From Deltaproteobacteria bacterium (GTDB taxonomy: Bacteria; Desulfobacterota; GWC2-55-46; DRQE01), in the NCBI GenBank assembly GCA_015492245.1, contig WGFM01000002.1, positions 1 through 64,000 on the forward strand: a stretch of 64,000 bases of DNA, given 5' to 3'. Position numbers and translations under genes: made by a program. Positions 53,709 through 62,449 of the stretch are shown here, in pieces (positions within the stretch are counted from its first letter, which is position 1; each line of letters begins with the position of its first letter). The notes beneath the pieces were generated by a model. That model was not told the origin of the DNA and searched no databases. It saw only the letters and a program-made list of their open reading frames with translations.

Positions 53709-54614
53709 ATGAATTTTCAGGAACTCATATTCACACTGCAGAGGTTCTGGGCAGAAAGGGGCTGTGTGGTCGTGCAACCCTACGATATGGAAAAGGGTGC
53801 GGGCACATTCCATCCGGCAACATTCCTGAGGGTGCTGGGCCCCGAGCCCTGGAGGGTTGCCTATGTGGAACCATCGAGAAGGCCTGCCGATGGCAGATAC
53901 GGGGAGAACCCGAACAGGCTGCAGCACTATTATCAGTTCCAGGTAATCCTCAAGCCATCTCCACTCGACTCGCAGGAGGTATACCTGGACAGCCTCAAGG
54001 CCCTGGGTATAGACCCGCTCGAGCACGATATAAGGTTCGTAGAAGACGACTGGGAGAGCCCAACCCTTGGTGCCTGGGGACTTGGATGGGAGGTATGGCT
54101 CGACGGGATGGAGATAACCCAGTTTACCTACTTCCAGCAGGTGGGTGGAATAGACCTTGACCCGGTAAGTGTGGAGCTGACCTATGGGCTCGAAAGGATA
54201 GCCATGTATCTGCAGGGTGTGGAGAGTGTGTTTGATCTTAAGTGGACAGACCAGATAACCTACGGAGAGATACACCACAGGGCAGAGGTGGAGTTCTCAA
54301 GCTACAACTTCGATGAGGCAGATGTCAAGATGCTCTTTACGCTTTTCCACATGTTCGAGAAGGAGGCAGAGAGGCTCCTTAAAGAGGGTCTGGTGCTACC
54401 TGCCTATGACATGTGTCTTAAGTGTTCCCATACATTCAACCTCTTGGATGCAAGGGGTGCCATAAGTGTGGCAGAAAGAACGGGCTACATAACCAGGGTC
54501 AGGAAGATAGCCCGCATGTGTGCAGGGGGCTACATGAAGTTAAGAGAAGAGTTGGGTTTTCCCCTCTTGAAGGAGGAGGCCCCTGAGTCCAGAGAAAGGA
54601 GTATGGAGAGATGA
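53709..54614 (+). CDS. glyQ: glycyl-tRNA synthetase alpha subunit
   Basis: A 301-residue class II alpha subunit of the alpha2beta2 GlyRS. It begins [18 protein letters not shown] and has [25 protein letters not shown] and the [14 protein letters not shown] region. glyS, normally directly downstream, is missing here and hemL follows with 4-bp overlap, so the beta subunit must be encoded elsewhere. GAGGTAAGAGGGG precedes the ATG. Confidence 0.94.
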   Translation: MNFQELIFTLQRFWAERGCVVVQPYDMEKGAGTFHPATFLRVLGPEPWRVAYVEPSRRPADGRYGENPNRLQHYYQFQVILKPSPLDSQEVYLDSLKALGIDPLEHDIRFVEDDWESPTLGAWGLGWEVWLDGMEITQFTYFQQVGGIDLDPVSVELTYGLERIAMYLQGVESVFDLKWTDQITYGEIHHRAEVEFSSYNFDEADVKMLFTLFHMFEKEAERLLKEGLVLPAYDMCLKCSHTFNLLDARGAISVAERTGYITRVRKIARMCAGGYMKLREELGFPLLKEEAPESRERSMER

Positions 54615-55894
54615 AGAGGATGAGGTCTTCCCAGCTTTTAAGGAGGGCACAGAAGATTATCCCAGGTGGGGTGAACAGCCCTGTAAGGGCATTCAAGGCA
54701 GTGGGCGGAAAGCCGGTCTTCATAAAGAGGGCAAAGGGAGCAAAAGTATACGATGTGGATGGTAACTCCTACATAGATTACATAGGCTCCTGGGGACCCA
54801 TGATACTGGGACATGCCCATCCGAAGGTTGCCTCGGCACTCAAGAAGACCATAGATGGTGGGACGAGCTATGGGGCGCCAACAGAGCTGGAGGTGGAGAT
54901 TGCAGAGCTTGTGCTCGAGGCCTTTCCACCGATGGATATGGTAAGGTTTGTGAACTCTGGCACCGAGGCAACCATGAGTGCCATAAGGCTTGCCCGTGCC
55001 CATACAGGTAGAAGCAGGATAATAAAGTTCGAGGGCTGCTACCATGGGCATGCAGATAGCCTCCTTGTAAAAGCAGGCAGTGGGGCTGCAACCCTCGGTG
55101 TGCCAGATAGCCCCGGGGTGCCGCTTGATATAGCTAAGAATACCTACACCGCACCATACAACGACCTTGGCTCGGTGCGCCAGATATTCGAGAAAGACTC
55201 CGAAGGGGTGGCCTGTGTTATAGTTGAAGGAGTGCCGGGAAACATGGGTGTGGTGCCTCCAAAGGCAGGCTTTCTTGAGGGCCTGAGGGTCTTAACCCAG
55301 GAGTACGGAGCCCTTCTCATAATGGACGAGGTGATGAGCGGATTCCGCCTATGTTACGGAGGGGCACAGACGGTCTATAACATAGTGCCTGATATTACAT
55401 GCCTCGGAAAGGTGATAGGGGGCGGGCTTCCTGTGGGCGCCTTTGGTGGTAGAAGAGAGATAATGGAAAAACTCGCCCCATCAGGGCCTGTCTACCAGGC
55501 AGGCACCCTCTCCGGCAACCCCCTTGCCATGAGGGCAGGCATAGAGACACTGAAGCTACTTAAGAAGAAGGGCACCTACGAGAAACTTCTGGATACCACA
55601 AACACCCTTTGCGAGGGTATCGAGGAGATAGCACGAAGAAGGGGGCTTGCCCTGAGGGTGCAGAGGGCAGGCAGCATGTTCACACTCTTCTTTACAGACA
55701 GGCAGGTGAAGAACTACCAGGATGCCGCAGGCTCTGACCTCGAAAGATTCGGGAAATACTTCGGCCGCATGCTCTCGAGGGGGGTGATGCTTCCGCCTTC
55801 ACAGTTTGAGGCAAACTTCGTAAGCCTTGCCCATACAAACAAAGAGGTGGAAGAAACCCTCGAGGCCGCAGACAGGACCCTCAGAAACCTTTAG
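54611..55894 (+). CDS. hemL: glutamate-1-semialdehyde 2,1-aminomutase
   Basis: PLP enzyme making 5-aminolevulinate from glutamate-1-semialdehyde for heme. The 427-residue protein has [32 protein letters not shown], the PLP-contacting MDEVMSGFR and the lysine in [17 protein letters not shown]. Its stop overlaps the convergent TPR gene stop by 4 bp. The heme it supports fits the several cytochromes nearby. Confidence 0.95.
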   Translation: MKRMRSSQLLRRAQKIIPGGVNSPVRAFKAVGGKPVFIKRAKGAKVYDVDGNSYIDYIGSWGPMILGHAHPKVASALKKTIDGGTSYGAPTELEVEIAELVLEAFPPMDMVRFVNSGTEATMSAIRLARAHTGRSRIIKFEGCYHGHADSLLVKAGSGAATLGVPDSPGVPLDIAKNTYTAPYNDLGSVRQIFEKDSEGVACVIVEGVPGNMGVVPPKAGFLEGLRVLTQEYGALLIMDEVMSGFRLCYGGAQTVYNIVPDITCLGKVIGGGLPVGAFGGRREIMEKLAPSGPVYQAGTLSGNPLAMRAGIETLKLLKKKGTYEKLLDTTNTLCEGIEEIARRRGLALRVQRAGSMFTLFFTDRQVKNYQDAAGSDLERFGKYFGRMLSRGVMLPPSQFEANFVSLAHTNKEVEETLEAADRTLRNL

Positions 55895-56967
55895 GGCAGA
55901 TTAAGGGGGAGCCTCTCCGGCCTCTCCTTTATGGCAGAAAGGAGGCTTTCTACATAGCCCCTTTCTATGGCAAACTCAAAGATGGTGGCTTTTTTGAGTC
56001 CCCTTTTGAGAAGCCCTTCTGCCATCTTCTTTCTACCCCTCAAGAATTCAGTCTGTGCAGTGGCTATAAGATAATAGATGATGCCCCTTTCATCTCCTGT
56101 CTCTTTGAAAAGACCTTTTGCAAGCTCAAGGTCTTTCTGTGCCTCATCGAGGCTGCCAAGCTGTATGAACACCATGGCCTCACCCCACAGGGTGTAGGCA
56201 TAGCTTACCCTGTCGCCTATCTTCCTGTAGTTTTTCGTTGCAAGGCGGAAGTATCTGAGCGCCTCTTTGAACTCGCCCTTCATCCTCAGGGCATTTGCCA
56301 TGCCGCAGTAGGAGTAGGCTATGCCAAAGGTGTCTCTGAGGCTGCGAAAAATGGTGTTCGCAGTGGTGTAGTGTTCGAGGGATGCCCTGTATCTTCTGCT
56401 TACCCTCAGTGAGCCACCGAGCCCTGTAAGGCAGTAGCCTGCACCCCTTCTATCTCCCATCTTCTCGAAGAGCCTTCTTGCCTGGCGGAACCTTCTTACA
56501 GCCTCCTTCAGGTCCCCCTTTATCCTGCAGGTGCCTGCCTCTGCCCAGAGGGTGAAGGCCACACCATGCAGGTCTCCTGTATCTTCGTATACACCCAGTG
56601 CGGCATGGAAGAACTCAAGGGCCTTCTGCCACCTGCCAAGTGCCCTCATGGAGAGCCCACAGCCTGCAAGGCTATCGGCGTATTCTGCCTCCATAAAGAG
56701 CCTTTCGGAGAGCCTCGAGGCCTTGAGATAAAGCCTGTATGCCCTCTTGAAATCTCCTGTAAGCCTTAGGGTATCTGCAAGAGAGAGAAGGCAGCTGAGT
56801 TCAAGCTCCTTCGAGTCTGCCCTTTTGAGGGCCTCTTCATAGAGTGTGAGGGCCTCTGGAAAACGAGAGCGAAGCCTCAGCCTTTCGGCCTCCTTGAAGA
56901 GCGAAAGAGGGGTCTTCTTTCTCAAGGTTTCATGCCTCCTTACCCGGGTTTCAGAAGATGATAGCAC
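55891..56967 (-). CDS. TPR-repeat protein
   Basis: A 358-residue protein made almost entirely of about eight tetratricopeptide-like repeats (for example [46 protein letters not shown]). It is very Arg/Lys-rich. No signal, membrane segment or enzyme motif. It would act as a protein-binding scaffold. The GTG start at 56967 has no clear ribosome-binding site, so the exact N-terminus is uncertain. Confidence 0.65.
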   Translation of the reverse strand: MLSSSETRVRRHETLRKKTPLSLFKEAERLRLRSRFPEALTLYEEALKRADSKELELSCLLSLADTLRLTGDFKRAYRLYLKASRLSERLFMEAEYADSLAGCGLSMRALGRWQKALEFFHAALGVYEDTGDLHGVAFTLWAEAGTCRIKGDLKEAVRRFRQARRLFEKMGDRRGAGYCLTGLGGSLRVSRRYRASLEHYTTANTIFRSLRDTFGIAYSYCGMANALRMKGEFKEALRYFRLATKNYRKIGDRVSYAYTLWGEAMVFIQLGSLDEAQKDLELAKGLFKETGDERGIIYYLIATAQTEFLRGRKKMAEGLLKRGLKKATIFEFAIERGYVESLLSAIKERPERLPLNLP

Positions 56968-57064
56968 AGAGTAGATGGGGTTTTCAAAAACTATCTTTAA
57001 AATGCCTGGGTTTTGTGTTATATTTAGATTGTATCAACAACAAAAGAAAGGGGGTTTAGCATAT

Positions 57065-57358
57065 ATGGGTGATTGTGGCACTTCATGTGGTGATGGCAGG
57101 GGAGGTCCTTTCTCAGAGGGCAGAGAGCTTGTGGAATTCGTGCTCCAGGCACATGGGGGAGCAGTGGCAAAGACTCCCATACCCAACGGTGGGCTTCCTA
57201 CAAGGTGCCAGGGCTGTGGGGCAGAGTTTATATTGAGGACCTTCGTTGGCAAGTGTCCTGAGTGTGGTGGGGTTCATGCAGTCAGCCCTCCACGCTGTGA
57301 AGACCCTGCAAACATCCAGTTTGCAGGCAAGGACTTCCGCCTGCCAGAGGACTGGTAA
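57065..57358 (+). CDS. small zinc-ribbon protein of unknown function
   Basis: A 97-residue protein with an N-terminal GDCGTSCGDG segment and a central zinc ribbon: CQGCGAEF then CPECGG, about 16 residues apart. The C-terminal part (CEDPANIQFAGKDFRLPEDW) holds another cysteine. It could be a nucleic acid-binding or regulatory protein. AAAGGGGG lies before ATG 57065; an ORF from 56975 would add a leader unlike the rest. A strong terminator follows. Confidence 0.65.
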   Translation: MGDCGTSCGDGRGGPFSEGRELVEFVLQAHGGAVAKTPIPNGGLPTRCQGCGAEFILRTFVGKCPECGGVHAVSPPRCEDPANIQFAGKDFRLPEDW

Positions 57359-57392
57359 TCCGCAGGCCAGAAGCCACTTATTGTTTGCCATG

Positions 57393-57420
57393 AAAAAAGG
57401 GGGCATAAAGCCCCCTTTTT
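57393..57420. terminator. bidirectional intrinsic terminator
   Basis: A6-GGGGGC (57393-57404), loop ATAAA and GCCCCC-T5 (57410-57420). It has T-runs in both directions and separates the plus-strand zinc-ribbon gene from the convergent restriction genes. Confidence 0.85.
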
Positions 57421-57445
57421 GGGTTATGTTAGAATATCATGAAAC

Positions 57446-58303
57446 CTAAACCCTGACCAACTCAAGTATGGCTTGATATAGCTTTCCGCTTTTTGCCTGT
57501 TTTATATTCATCAGGTAGTCTAATTTTTCATAAGCTGTGGCAATGACAGGTCTCATGCTTTCCCAGCCAAGCCCATCTGTTATGACAATAAAACTTATAC
57601 CTTTCTTTCTCAGATTCTCTTGTACCTCTGGGTATGCACGCCCCAGCACCTCGCTTGGCTTTGAGCCACTTGTGGAATAAAAATTGACCTCTATAGCTAT
57701 TATGGGCTTATTATCCTGCAGTATAACATGATCAATTCCCTTTCTTTCACTTTGGAGGTCTATATACATTTGGTTCTCATAAGTAAGGTGTAAGTTGTGT
57801 TCTTTATTAATCTTCTTAATGGTTGATGAGATAAGCTCACTTATTACATCCTCAACCTTTTTGCCCCGCCTGTTCTTTCTTGAATTTGGTTCAAGACCGA
57901 GCAGGACACCTTTTATGACATCTTCAACACTTCTAACTTCTCTTAGGAAATCTACAAGTCCCATTTCTATGAATATCTTTGCAACCGCCTTTGCTCTCTT
58001 CTTGCTGGTAGCAATTTTTTCTAAATCTGTTTTGAAGTCGATATACTTATCTTTATCATCGAAAAGTATTTTTCTTGGAGTATGGGCAACCAAAAGCTGT
58101 AATACTTTCAATATCTCTGGTGTGTTGTGCAAAAGATCAGTTAAGTCTTCCACCGGGTTGTCTTTGTCCAGAGATTGAAGTAAGGCAATTTCTCTTCGCA
58201 GCTCTTTAACCTTTTTCCTTATAGTATCCCAGTCGGTATAATCTCTGGGACTCAAGATTTCTGGTGTTATAGTTTGAAAAAATAATTCTACTTTTTTGTT
58301 CAT
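57446..58303 (-). CDS. DpnII/MboI-family type II restriction endonuclease
   Basis: A 285-residue endonuclease expected to cut GATC. The N-terminal DYTDW and PEILKVLQLLVA segments, LLGLEPNSRKNRRGKKVED, and the nuclease core with an Asp in KGIDHVILQ and Glu in IAIEVNFYSTSGSKPSE match DpnII-type proteins. Start ATG 58303 lies 2 bp after the methyltransferase stop; TTG 58309 is possible. Codons and base content are AT-rich compared with its neighbours (25 and 17 G/C per 60 bases at 57541 and 58021), a sign of acquisition. Confidence 0.85.
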   Translation of the reverse strand: MNKKVELFFQTITPEILSPRDYTDWDTIRKKVKELRREIALLQSLDKDNPVEDLTDLLHNTPEILKVLQLLVAHTPRKILFDDKDKYIDFKTDLEKIATSKKRAKAVAKIFIEMGLVDFLREVRSVEDVIKGVLLGLEPNSRKNRRGKKVEDVISELISSTIKKINKEHNLHLTYENQMYIDLQSERKGIDHVILQDNKPIIAIEVNFYSTSGSKPSEVLGRAYPEVQENLRKKGISFIVITDGLGWESMRPVIATAYEKLDYLMNIKQAKSGKLYQAILELVRV

Positions 58304-58305
58304 CT

Positions 58306-59127
58306 TCAATATCTGGCAAATAATTTCGGTTTTCGCTCAAGGTTCTTTATGTCTTGAAATCTTTTAATAGAAAGATCGAGATATTCCTTTTCTATATCAA
58401 TTCCTACAAAACTTCTACTGTACATATAAGCAGCAAGTCCTGTGGTTGAACTTCCTGTGAAAGGATCAAGGATGAGGTCGCCTTCATTGGTGCTTGCCAG
58501 AATAATTCTTTTCAATAAAGCAATGGGTTTTTGCGTAGGATGCTTGCCAAATTTCTTTTCAGCTGCTTTGGGAGTGTCTATTGCCCATACAGAGCGCATC
58601 TGTCTGCCAGGTTTTTTTAGGATGTCATCTCTATGCCATGTGCCGTGTTTCATTATTTCATAATTAAAGGTATGTTTTGCCTTTGGACTTTTTCGTGCCC
58701 AGATCAATGTTTCATGGCTTGCTGTAAAATAACGGCAACTCAAGTTAGGAGAGGCATTTGGTTTATACCAGATAATATCATTGAGTATCTTATAACCTAC
58801 AAGCTGAAGGGCAAATCCACATGCATATATTGAGTGATAGGTGCCACTTATCCATATAGTGCCTTCTGGTTTTAACACCCTTTTACACTCTTTGAGCCAC
58901 CGCATGTGAAACTCAAAGTCTTCTTCTATGCCTCTGCTCTCGTCCCATTTGCCCTTGTTTACACTTACCCTTCTTCCCGCATGGCAGGTAAAACCGCCAT
59001 TGGAAAGATGATAAGGTGGGTCGGCAAAGACCATGTCAAAATGGTTTTCCGGAAGATCCCTTAAGACTTCCAGGCAATCACCGAGATAGAGGGTGAATCT
59101 TTCTTTCTTATAGTAAGCTCTATTCAT
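58306..59127 (-). CDS. DpnA-like beta-class adenine DNA methyltransferase (GATC type)
   Basis: A 273-residue methyltransferase. Motif IV DPPY is at 36-39 and motif I DPFTGSSTTG at 221-230: catalytic motif first, SAM motif last, the beta-class order. Segments such as SVNKGKWDES, NLSCRYFTASHETLIWARK and GKHPTQKPIALLKRIILAS closely resemble DpnA (M2.DpnII). It should protect GATC sites. The usual alpha-class partner DpnM is not present. It is the first gene after tRNA-Pro, starting 16 nt from the tRNA 3' end. Confidence 0.85.
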   Translation of the reverse strand: MNRAYYKKERFTLYLGDCLEVLRDLPENHFDMVFADPPYHLSNGGFTCHAGRRVSVNKGKWDESRGIEEDFEFHMRWLKECKRVLKPEGTIWISGTYHSIYACGFALQLVGYKILNDIIWYKPNASPNLSCRYFTASHETLIWARKSPKAKHTFNYEIMKHGTWHRDDILKKPGRQMRSVWAIDTPKAAEKKFGKHPTQKPIALLKRIILASTNEGDLILDPFTGSSTTGLAAYMYSRSFVGIDIEKEYLDLSIKRFQDIKNLERKPKLFARY

Positions 59128-59142
59128 GGGGAAACACTGGTC

Positions 59143-59219
<77 letters not shown>

Positions 59220-59229
59220 ACAAGAAATC

Positions 59230-59258
59230 AATATAGCACAATTTTAACCCATATAAAA
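59230..59258 (-). promoter_or_regulatory. promoter for tRNA-Pro
   Basis: On the minus strand a good -10 TATATT (59235-59230) with a poor -35 (TTTTAT, 59258-59253) at 17 bp. Confidence 0.4.
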
Positions 59259-59272
59259 GCCGTTGGAAAGGG

Positions 59273-60184
59273 TTATTCCGAGAGCCCCTCTTCTTCGAGC
59301 ATCCTGTAGGCATCACAGCCCTTCTTGTGCCCCATGGTGCAGGCACTCTTGAGAAGCCCCATAGCCCTTGAGACATCCAACTCCTTGCCCTCAAGATACA
59401 TGAGCCCTGCATTGAAGCAGCCGTCCTTATCCTTGAGGGTGCATGCCCTCTCAAAAAAGTCTCTTGCCTTACCGATGTCCTGCTTCACCCCTTTACCAAG
59501 CGAGTATATGACCCCGAGGTTGAAACAACCCCGCTTAAGGCCAAGCTTGCAGCTTTTAGTGAAGGGACTGACGGCCCCTGCATAGTCCTCTCTGCCATCT
59601 TTTATATACAGGAGCCCGAGGTTGAAGCACCCTGTGGCATCATCCATGTTGCAGCCCTTCTCGAACAGGGCCTGTGCCCTGGAGGCATCCTTATCCACCC
59701 CCGTGCCTGAAAGATACAGATAGCCAAGGGTTGAGCAACCACGGGCATATCCCATGGTGCAGGCCTTCTGGTAGAACGGGGCGGCCTCTTCGGGTCGTTT
59801 CTCTCTTCTACTTATGCTTGCAGCAAAAAAACATGCCTCCCTGTCTCCTCTGCCACAGGTATCCTCAAGGGTGGTTCTTGCCCTGTCTACAACCTCTTTA
59901 CTGCGGGTAGTGTCTTTCTCTGCCCCCTCCTTTTCGAGATAGAGTATGGCCCACATGAAACAACCCCTTGCATCCTTCCCCTCACAACCCTTTTTGAGGT
60001 AATCTTCTGCCCTTGCGGTATCCTGTGGCCTGCCTTTCCCACCATAGTAGATTAGCCCGAGGCGGGTGCATCCTGTGGCATCGCCAGAGTTGCAGGCCCT
60101 CTCGAGCGCCCCTACATCCTCTGCCCCATGGGAGGTGGATATATGGAGAAGAAGAAAGATGACCATGTATATTGCAATTCTCAC
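59273..60184 (-). CDS. secreted cysteine-rich Sel1-repeat protein
   Basis: A 303-residue protein with a signal peptide (residues about 1-20, ending STSHGA) and about seven Sel1-like repeats of roughly 36 residues. Each carries a cysteine pair spaced about eight residues, e.g. ACNSGDATGCTRLG, CTMGYARGCSTLG, CNMDDATGCFNLG. That pattern matches Helicobacter Hcp-type proteins, where each repeat holds a disulfide. It would act as a periplasmic scaffold. GTG 60184 has AAGGA upstream and is preferred; ATG 60166 is possible. Confidence 0.82.
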   Translation of the reverse strand: MRIAIYMVIFLLLHISTSHGAEDVGALERACNSGDATGCTRLGLIYYGGKGRPQDTARAEDYLKKGCEGKDARGCFMWAILYLEKEGAEKDTTRSKEVVDRARTTLEDTCGRGDREACFFAASISRREKRPEEAAPFYQKACTMGYARGCSTLGYLYLSGTGVDKDASRAQALFEKGCNMDDATGCFNLGLLYIKDGREDYAGAVSPFTKSCKLGLKRGCFNLGVIYSLGKGVKQDIGKARDFFERACTLKDKDGCFNAGLMYLEGKELDVSRAMGLLKSACTMGHKKGCDAYRMLEEEGLSE

Positions 60185-60265
60185 AGGCAGGCTTCCTTAT
60201 CCTGAAAAGACCGTTTGCTTAATATTACAACCCACGCTCCGGGTATTCAAGCTTTTTTAATCCAT

Positions 60266-60295
60266 TTGACAACATACTTTCAATCCTGTTATATA
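60266..60295 (+). promoter_or_regulatory. promoter for the SLC6-type transporter
   Basis: TTGACA (60266-60271) with TTATAT at 60289 (17-bp spacer) or TATATA at 60290-60295 (18 bp), about 30 bp before the AAAGGAGAGG ribosome-binding site. Confidence 0.75.
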
Positions 60296-60332
60296 TCTTT
60301 GAATTATCCCTATAAAGGAGAGGGATTCTTCC

Positions 60333-61874
60333 ATGAACCAGCGTGAGCAATGGGCAAGCCGTATAGGGCTTATACTCGCCATGGCTGGCAATGCCATAGG
60401 GCTGGGTAATTTCCTGAGGTTTCCTGTGCAGGCTGCTGAAAATGGGGGCGGGGCCTTCATGATACCCTACTTCATCTCCTTCATAATCCTTGGCATACCT
60501 CTGATGTGGGTGGAGTGGGGTATCGGCAGATACGGTGGTACCAGGGGGCATGGCACGGCCCCTGGCATATTCGATGCCCTCTGGAAGAACAGGCTCGCAA
60601 AATACATAGGGATACTGGGCATATTCCTGCCGCTGGTAATCCTCATATACTATACCTACATATGCTCCTGGACCCTGGCGTTCAGTTTCTCCTCGCTTTT
60701 GAATCTCTACCCCACACCCGATGTAACCCCTGGGGTGAGCTCTCCAAAGGAGTATCTTGCCCCTTACCAGGGCTATCTGTACAACTACATAGGTGCCACC
60801 ACAGATGGCCCCATCATGAGGCCAGAGCCCGTGGCCTATCTCTTCTTCTTCATAACCCTGGGGATAAGCTTCTGGGTGCTCTCGAAGGGTATAAGCGGGG
60901 GTATAGAGAGGCTCAGCAAGTTTGCCATTCCACTGCTCTTTGTTATGGCAGCTGTGCTGTTTGTAAGGGTTGTAACGCTTGAATCCCCGGTGGACCCTGA
61001 GATGGGTGCCATAAGGGCATTTTCCTTCCTGTGGGAGCCTGATCTGAGCGGGCTTTTGAGCCCCAAGGTGTGGCTTGCAGCAGCAGGCCAGATATTCTTT
61101 ACCCTCTCGCTCGGAATAGGGGCCATCCTTACCTACGCAAGCTATGTGAAGAAGGACGAAGACATCGCCCTCGATGGGCTGTCCACGGCAAGCCTCAACG
61201 AGTTTGCAGAGGTGGTCTTCGGCTCCACCATAGCCATAGTCTCTGCGGTCATATTCTTCGGGTTCAGCGGTGCAAGGGAGGTGGCAAGCGGTGGGGCCTT
61301 CAAGCTCGGGTTTATAAGCATGCCTGCCATATTCGGCCACATGCCCTTCGGTGAATTCTTCGGGTTTCTGTGGTTTCTGCTCCTCTTCTTTGCAGGGCTT
61401 ACCTCTGTGGTTGCCCTTTCCCAGCCCGCCATAGCCTTCTTTGAAGACGAGTTCGGATGGTCGAGAAAGAGGTCTGTAACAGCACTTATGGTGATATTCA
61501 TACTATCTGTGCCTGTGCCCATGTTCGTAAAAGGCGGGCTCGATGAGATGGACTTCTGGGCAGGCACATTCGGGCTTGTGATACTGGCCCTTCTTGAGCT
61601 CATAATATTCATGTGGATATTCGACTCGGAGCGGGCATGGGAGGAGATAACCAGGGGGGCACACATAAGGGTGCCGAGGGTATTCTTCTATCTTATGAAA
61701 TATGTAACACCGCTGTTTCTTGTGGTGATACTTGTAGCCTGGGGTTATGAGCATCTGCCAGAGGTGCTCGCAAAGGAGGATGGGGGAATATGGCTGACAA
61801 GGGGCTTCCTTGCAGGGCTCTTCATACTCCATATACTCGCCATAAGGTGGGCATGGAAGAGAAAAACAGGTTGA
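60333..61874 (+). CDS. SLC6/NSS family sodium-dependent transporter
   Basis: A 513-residue inner-membrane Na+-coupled symporter of the LeuT fold with about 12 helices. Helix 1 has the sodium/substrate signature GNAIGLGNFLRFP, followed by NGGGAFMIPYF. Substrates are probably amino acids (LeuT, MetP or TnaT-like) but cannot be determined. A 32-residue single-helix protein follows, as with MetP/MetS. The C-terminus is basic. Confidence 0.9.
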   Translation: MNQREQWASRIGLILAMAGNAIGLGNFLRFPVQAAENGGGAFMIPYFISFIILGIPLMWVEWGIGRYGGTRGHGTAPGIFDALWKNRLAKYIGILGIFLPLVILIYYTYICSWTLAFSFSSLLNLYPTPDVTPGVSSPKEYLAPYQGYLYNYIGATTDGPIMRPEPVAYLFFFITLGISFWVLSKGISGGIERLSKFAIPLLFVMAAVLFVRVVTLESPVDPEMGAIRAFSFLWEPDLSGLLSPKVWLAAAGQIFFTLSLGIGAILTYASYVKKDEDIALDGLSTASLNEFAEVVFGSTIAIVSAVIFFGFSGAREVASGGAFKLGFISMPAIFGHMPFGEFFGFLWFLLLFFAGLTSVVALSQPAIAFFEDEFGWSRKRSVTALMVIFILSVPVPMFVKGGLDEMDFWAGTFGLVILALLELIIFMWIFDSERAWEEITRGAHIRVPRVFFYLMKYVTPLFLVVILVAWGYEHLPEVLAKEDGGIWLTRGFLAGLFILHILAIRWAWKRKTG

Positions 61875-61914
61875 ATAAAATAGCAAAAACATATAAAATC
61901 AAGGTATATCTGGT

Positions 61915-62013
61915 ATGAGTATGAAAGGCTGGTTATTTCTCGCCCTATCATGGGGAGTTGTTACAGGGCTGGTATTATTCTGTTTTTACAGACTCTTTTC
62001 AAAGAAGACCTGA
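61915..62013 (+). CDS. MetS-like small subunit of the NSS transporter
   Basis: A 32-residue protein: MSMKGW, one hydrophobic helix (LFLALSWGVVTGLVLFCF), then YRLFSKKT. This is the size and form of MetS, the small partner needed by MetP-type transporters. It lies 40 bp downstream of the SLC6-type gene with AAGG upstream of the ATG. Second ATG at 61921. No other gene fits this gap. Confidence 0.65.
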   Translation: MSMKGWLFLALSWGVVTGLVLFCFYRLFSKKT

Positions 62014-62018
62014 AGACC

Positions 62019-62387
62019 ATGAAGAAAGCCGTTGTAATCATCATAGTGTTTGCCTTTGTTTCTGCATGGTTTACGCCCCTTTCCTTTGGGGCTGCCAGCA
62101 GCCACATATGTAAGCTTACAAACACCCTGTGTAAGAACAAAGAGAGCTGCCCCCTTAAAGAGGGGCATACACACAAGAAGGATGCCCACCAGGAGTGTTA
62201 CCTTACCGTCTACAACTCTGGTGATGATATTCAGCCCCTGGCAGGACACGAAAGGTCTCTGCAGTTTTCTGCGGGCATGTCTCTGGGTTTTTTCACACCA
62301 GAGGTGGAAAGGCTCGAGTTACAGGCCTCTTTGATAATCGAAGAGGTTTCCCATACCCCCCCAGAAAGACCTCCACAAACAGGCTGA
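62019..62387 (+). CDS. secreted His/Cys-containing small protein
   Basis: A 122-residue exported protein. The signal peptide covers about residues 1-25 (ends PLSFGA). The mature part has four cysteines in CKLTNTLC and KESCPLKEG plus histidines in GHTHKKDAHQEC (five Cys in all), a possible metal site. The remainder is Glu-rich with no known domain. ATG 62019 starts 5 bp after the previous stop; an ORF from 61950 overlaps it. It may act with the barrel protein encoded next. Family unknown. Confidence 0.6.
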   Translation: MKKAVVIIIVFAFVSAWFTPLSFGAASSHICKLTNTLCKNKESCPLKEGHTHKKDAHQECYLTVYNSGDDIQPLAGHERSLQFSAGMSLGFFTPEVERLELQASLIIEEVSHTPPERPPQTG

Positions 62388-62449
62388 TCCGTAATACTAA
62401 CTACTTACTATCTGCGGATTGAGCACAAATAAGTTTGTGGAGGTCTACC

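Noticed and set aside
57421-59142. Direct repeat (att site) flanking the restriction segment
   Set aside because: The tRNA-Pro 3' sequence has no matching direct copy near 57,421-57,450; a short similar stretch there is in inverted orientation and imperfect.
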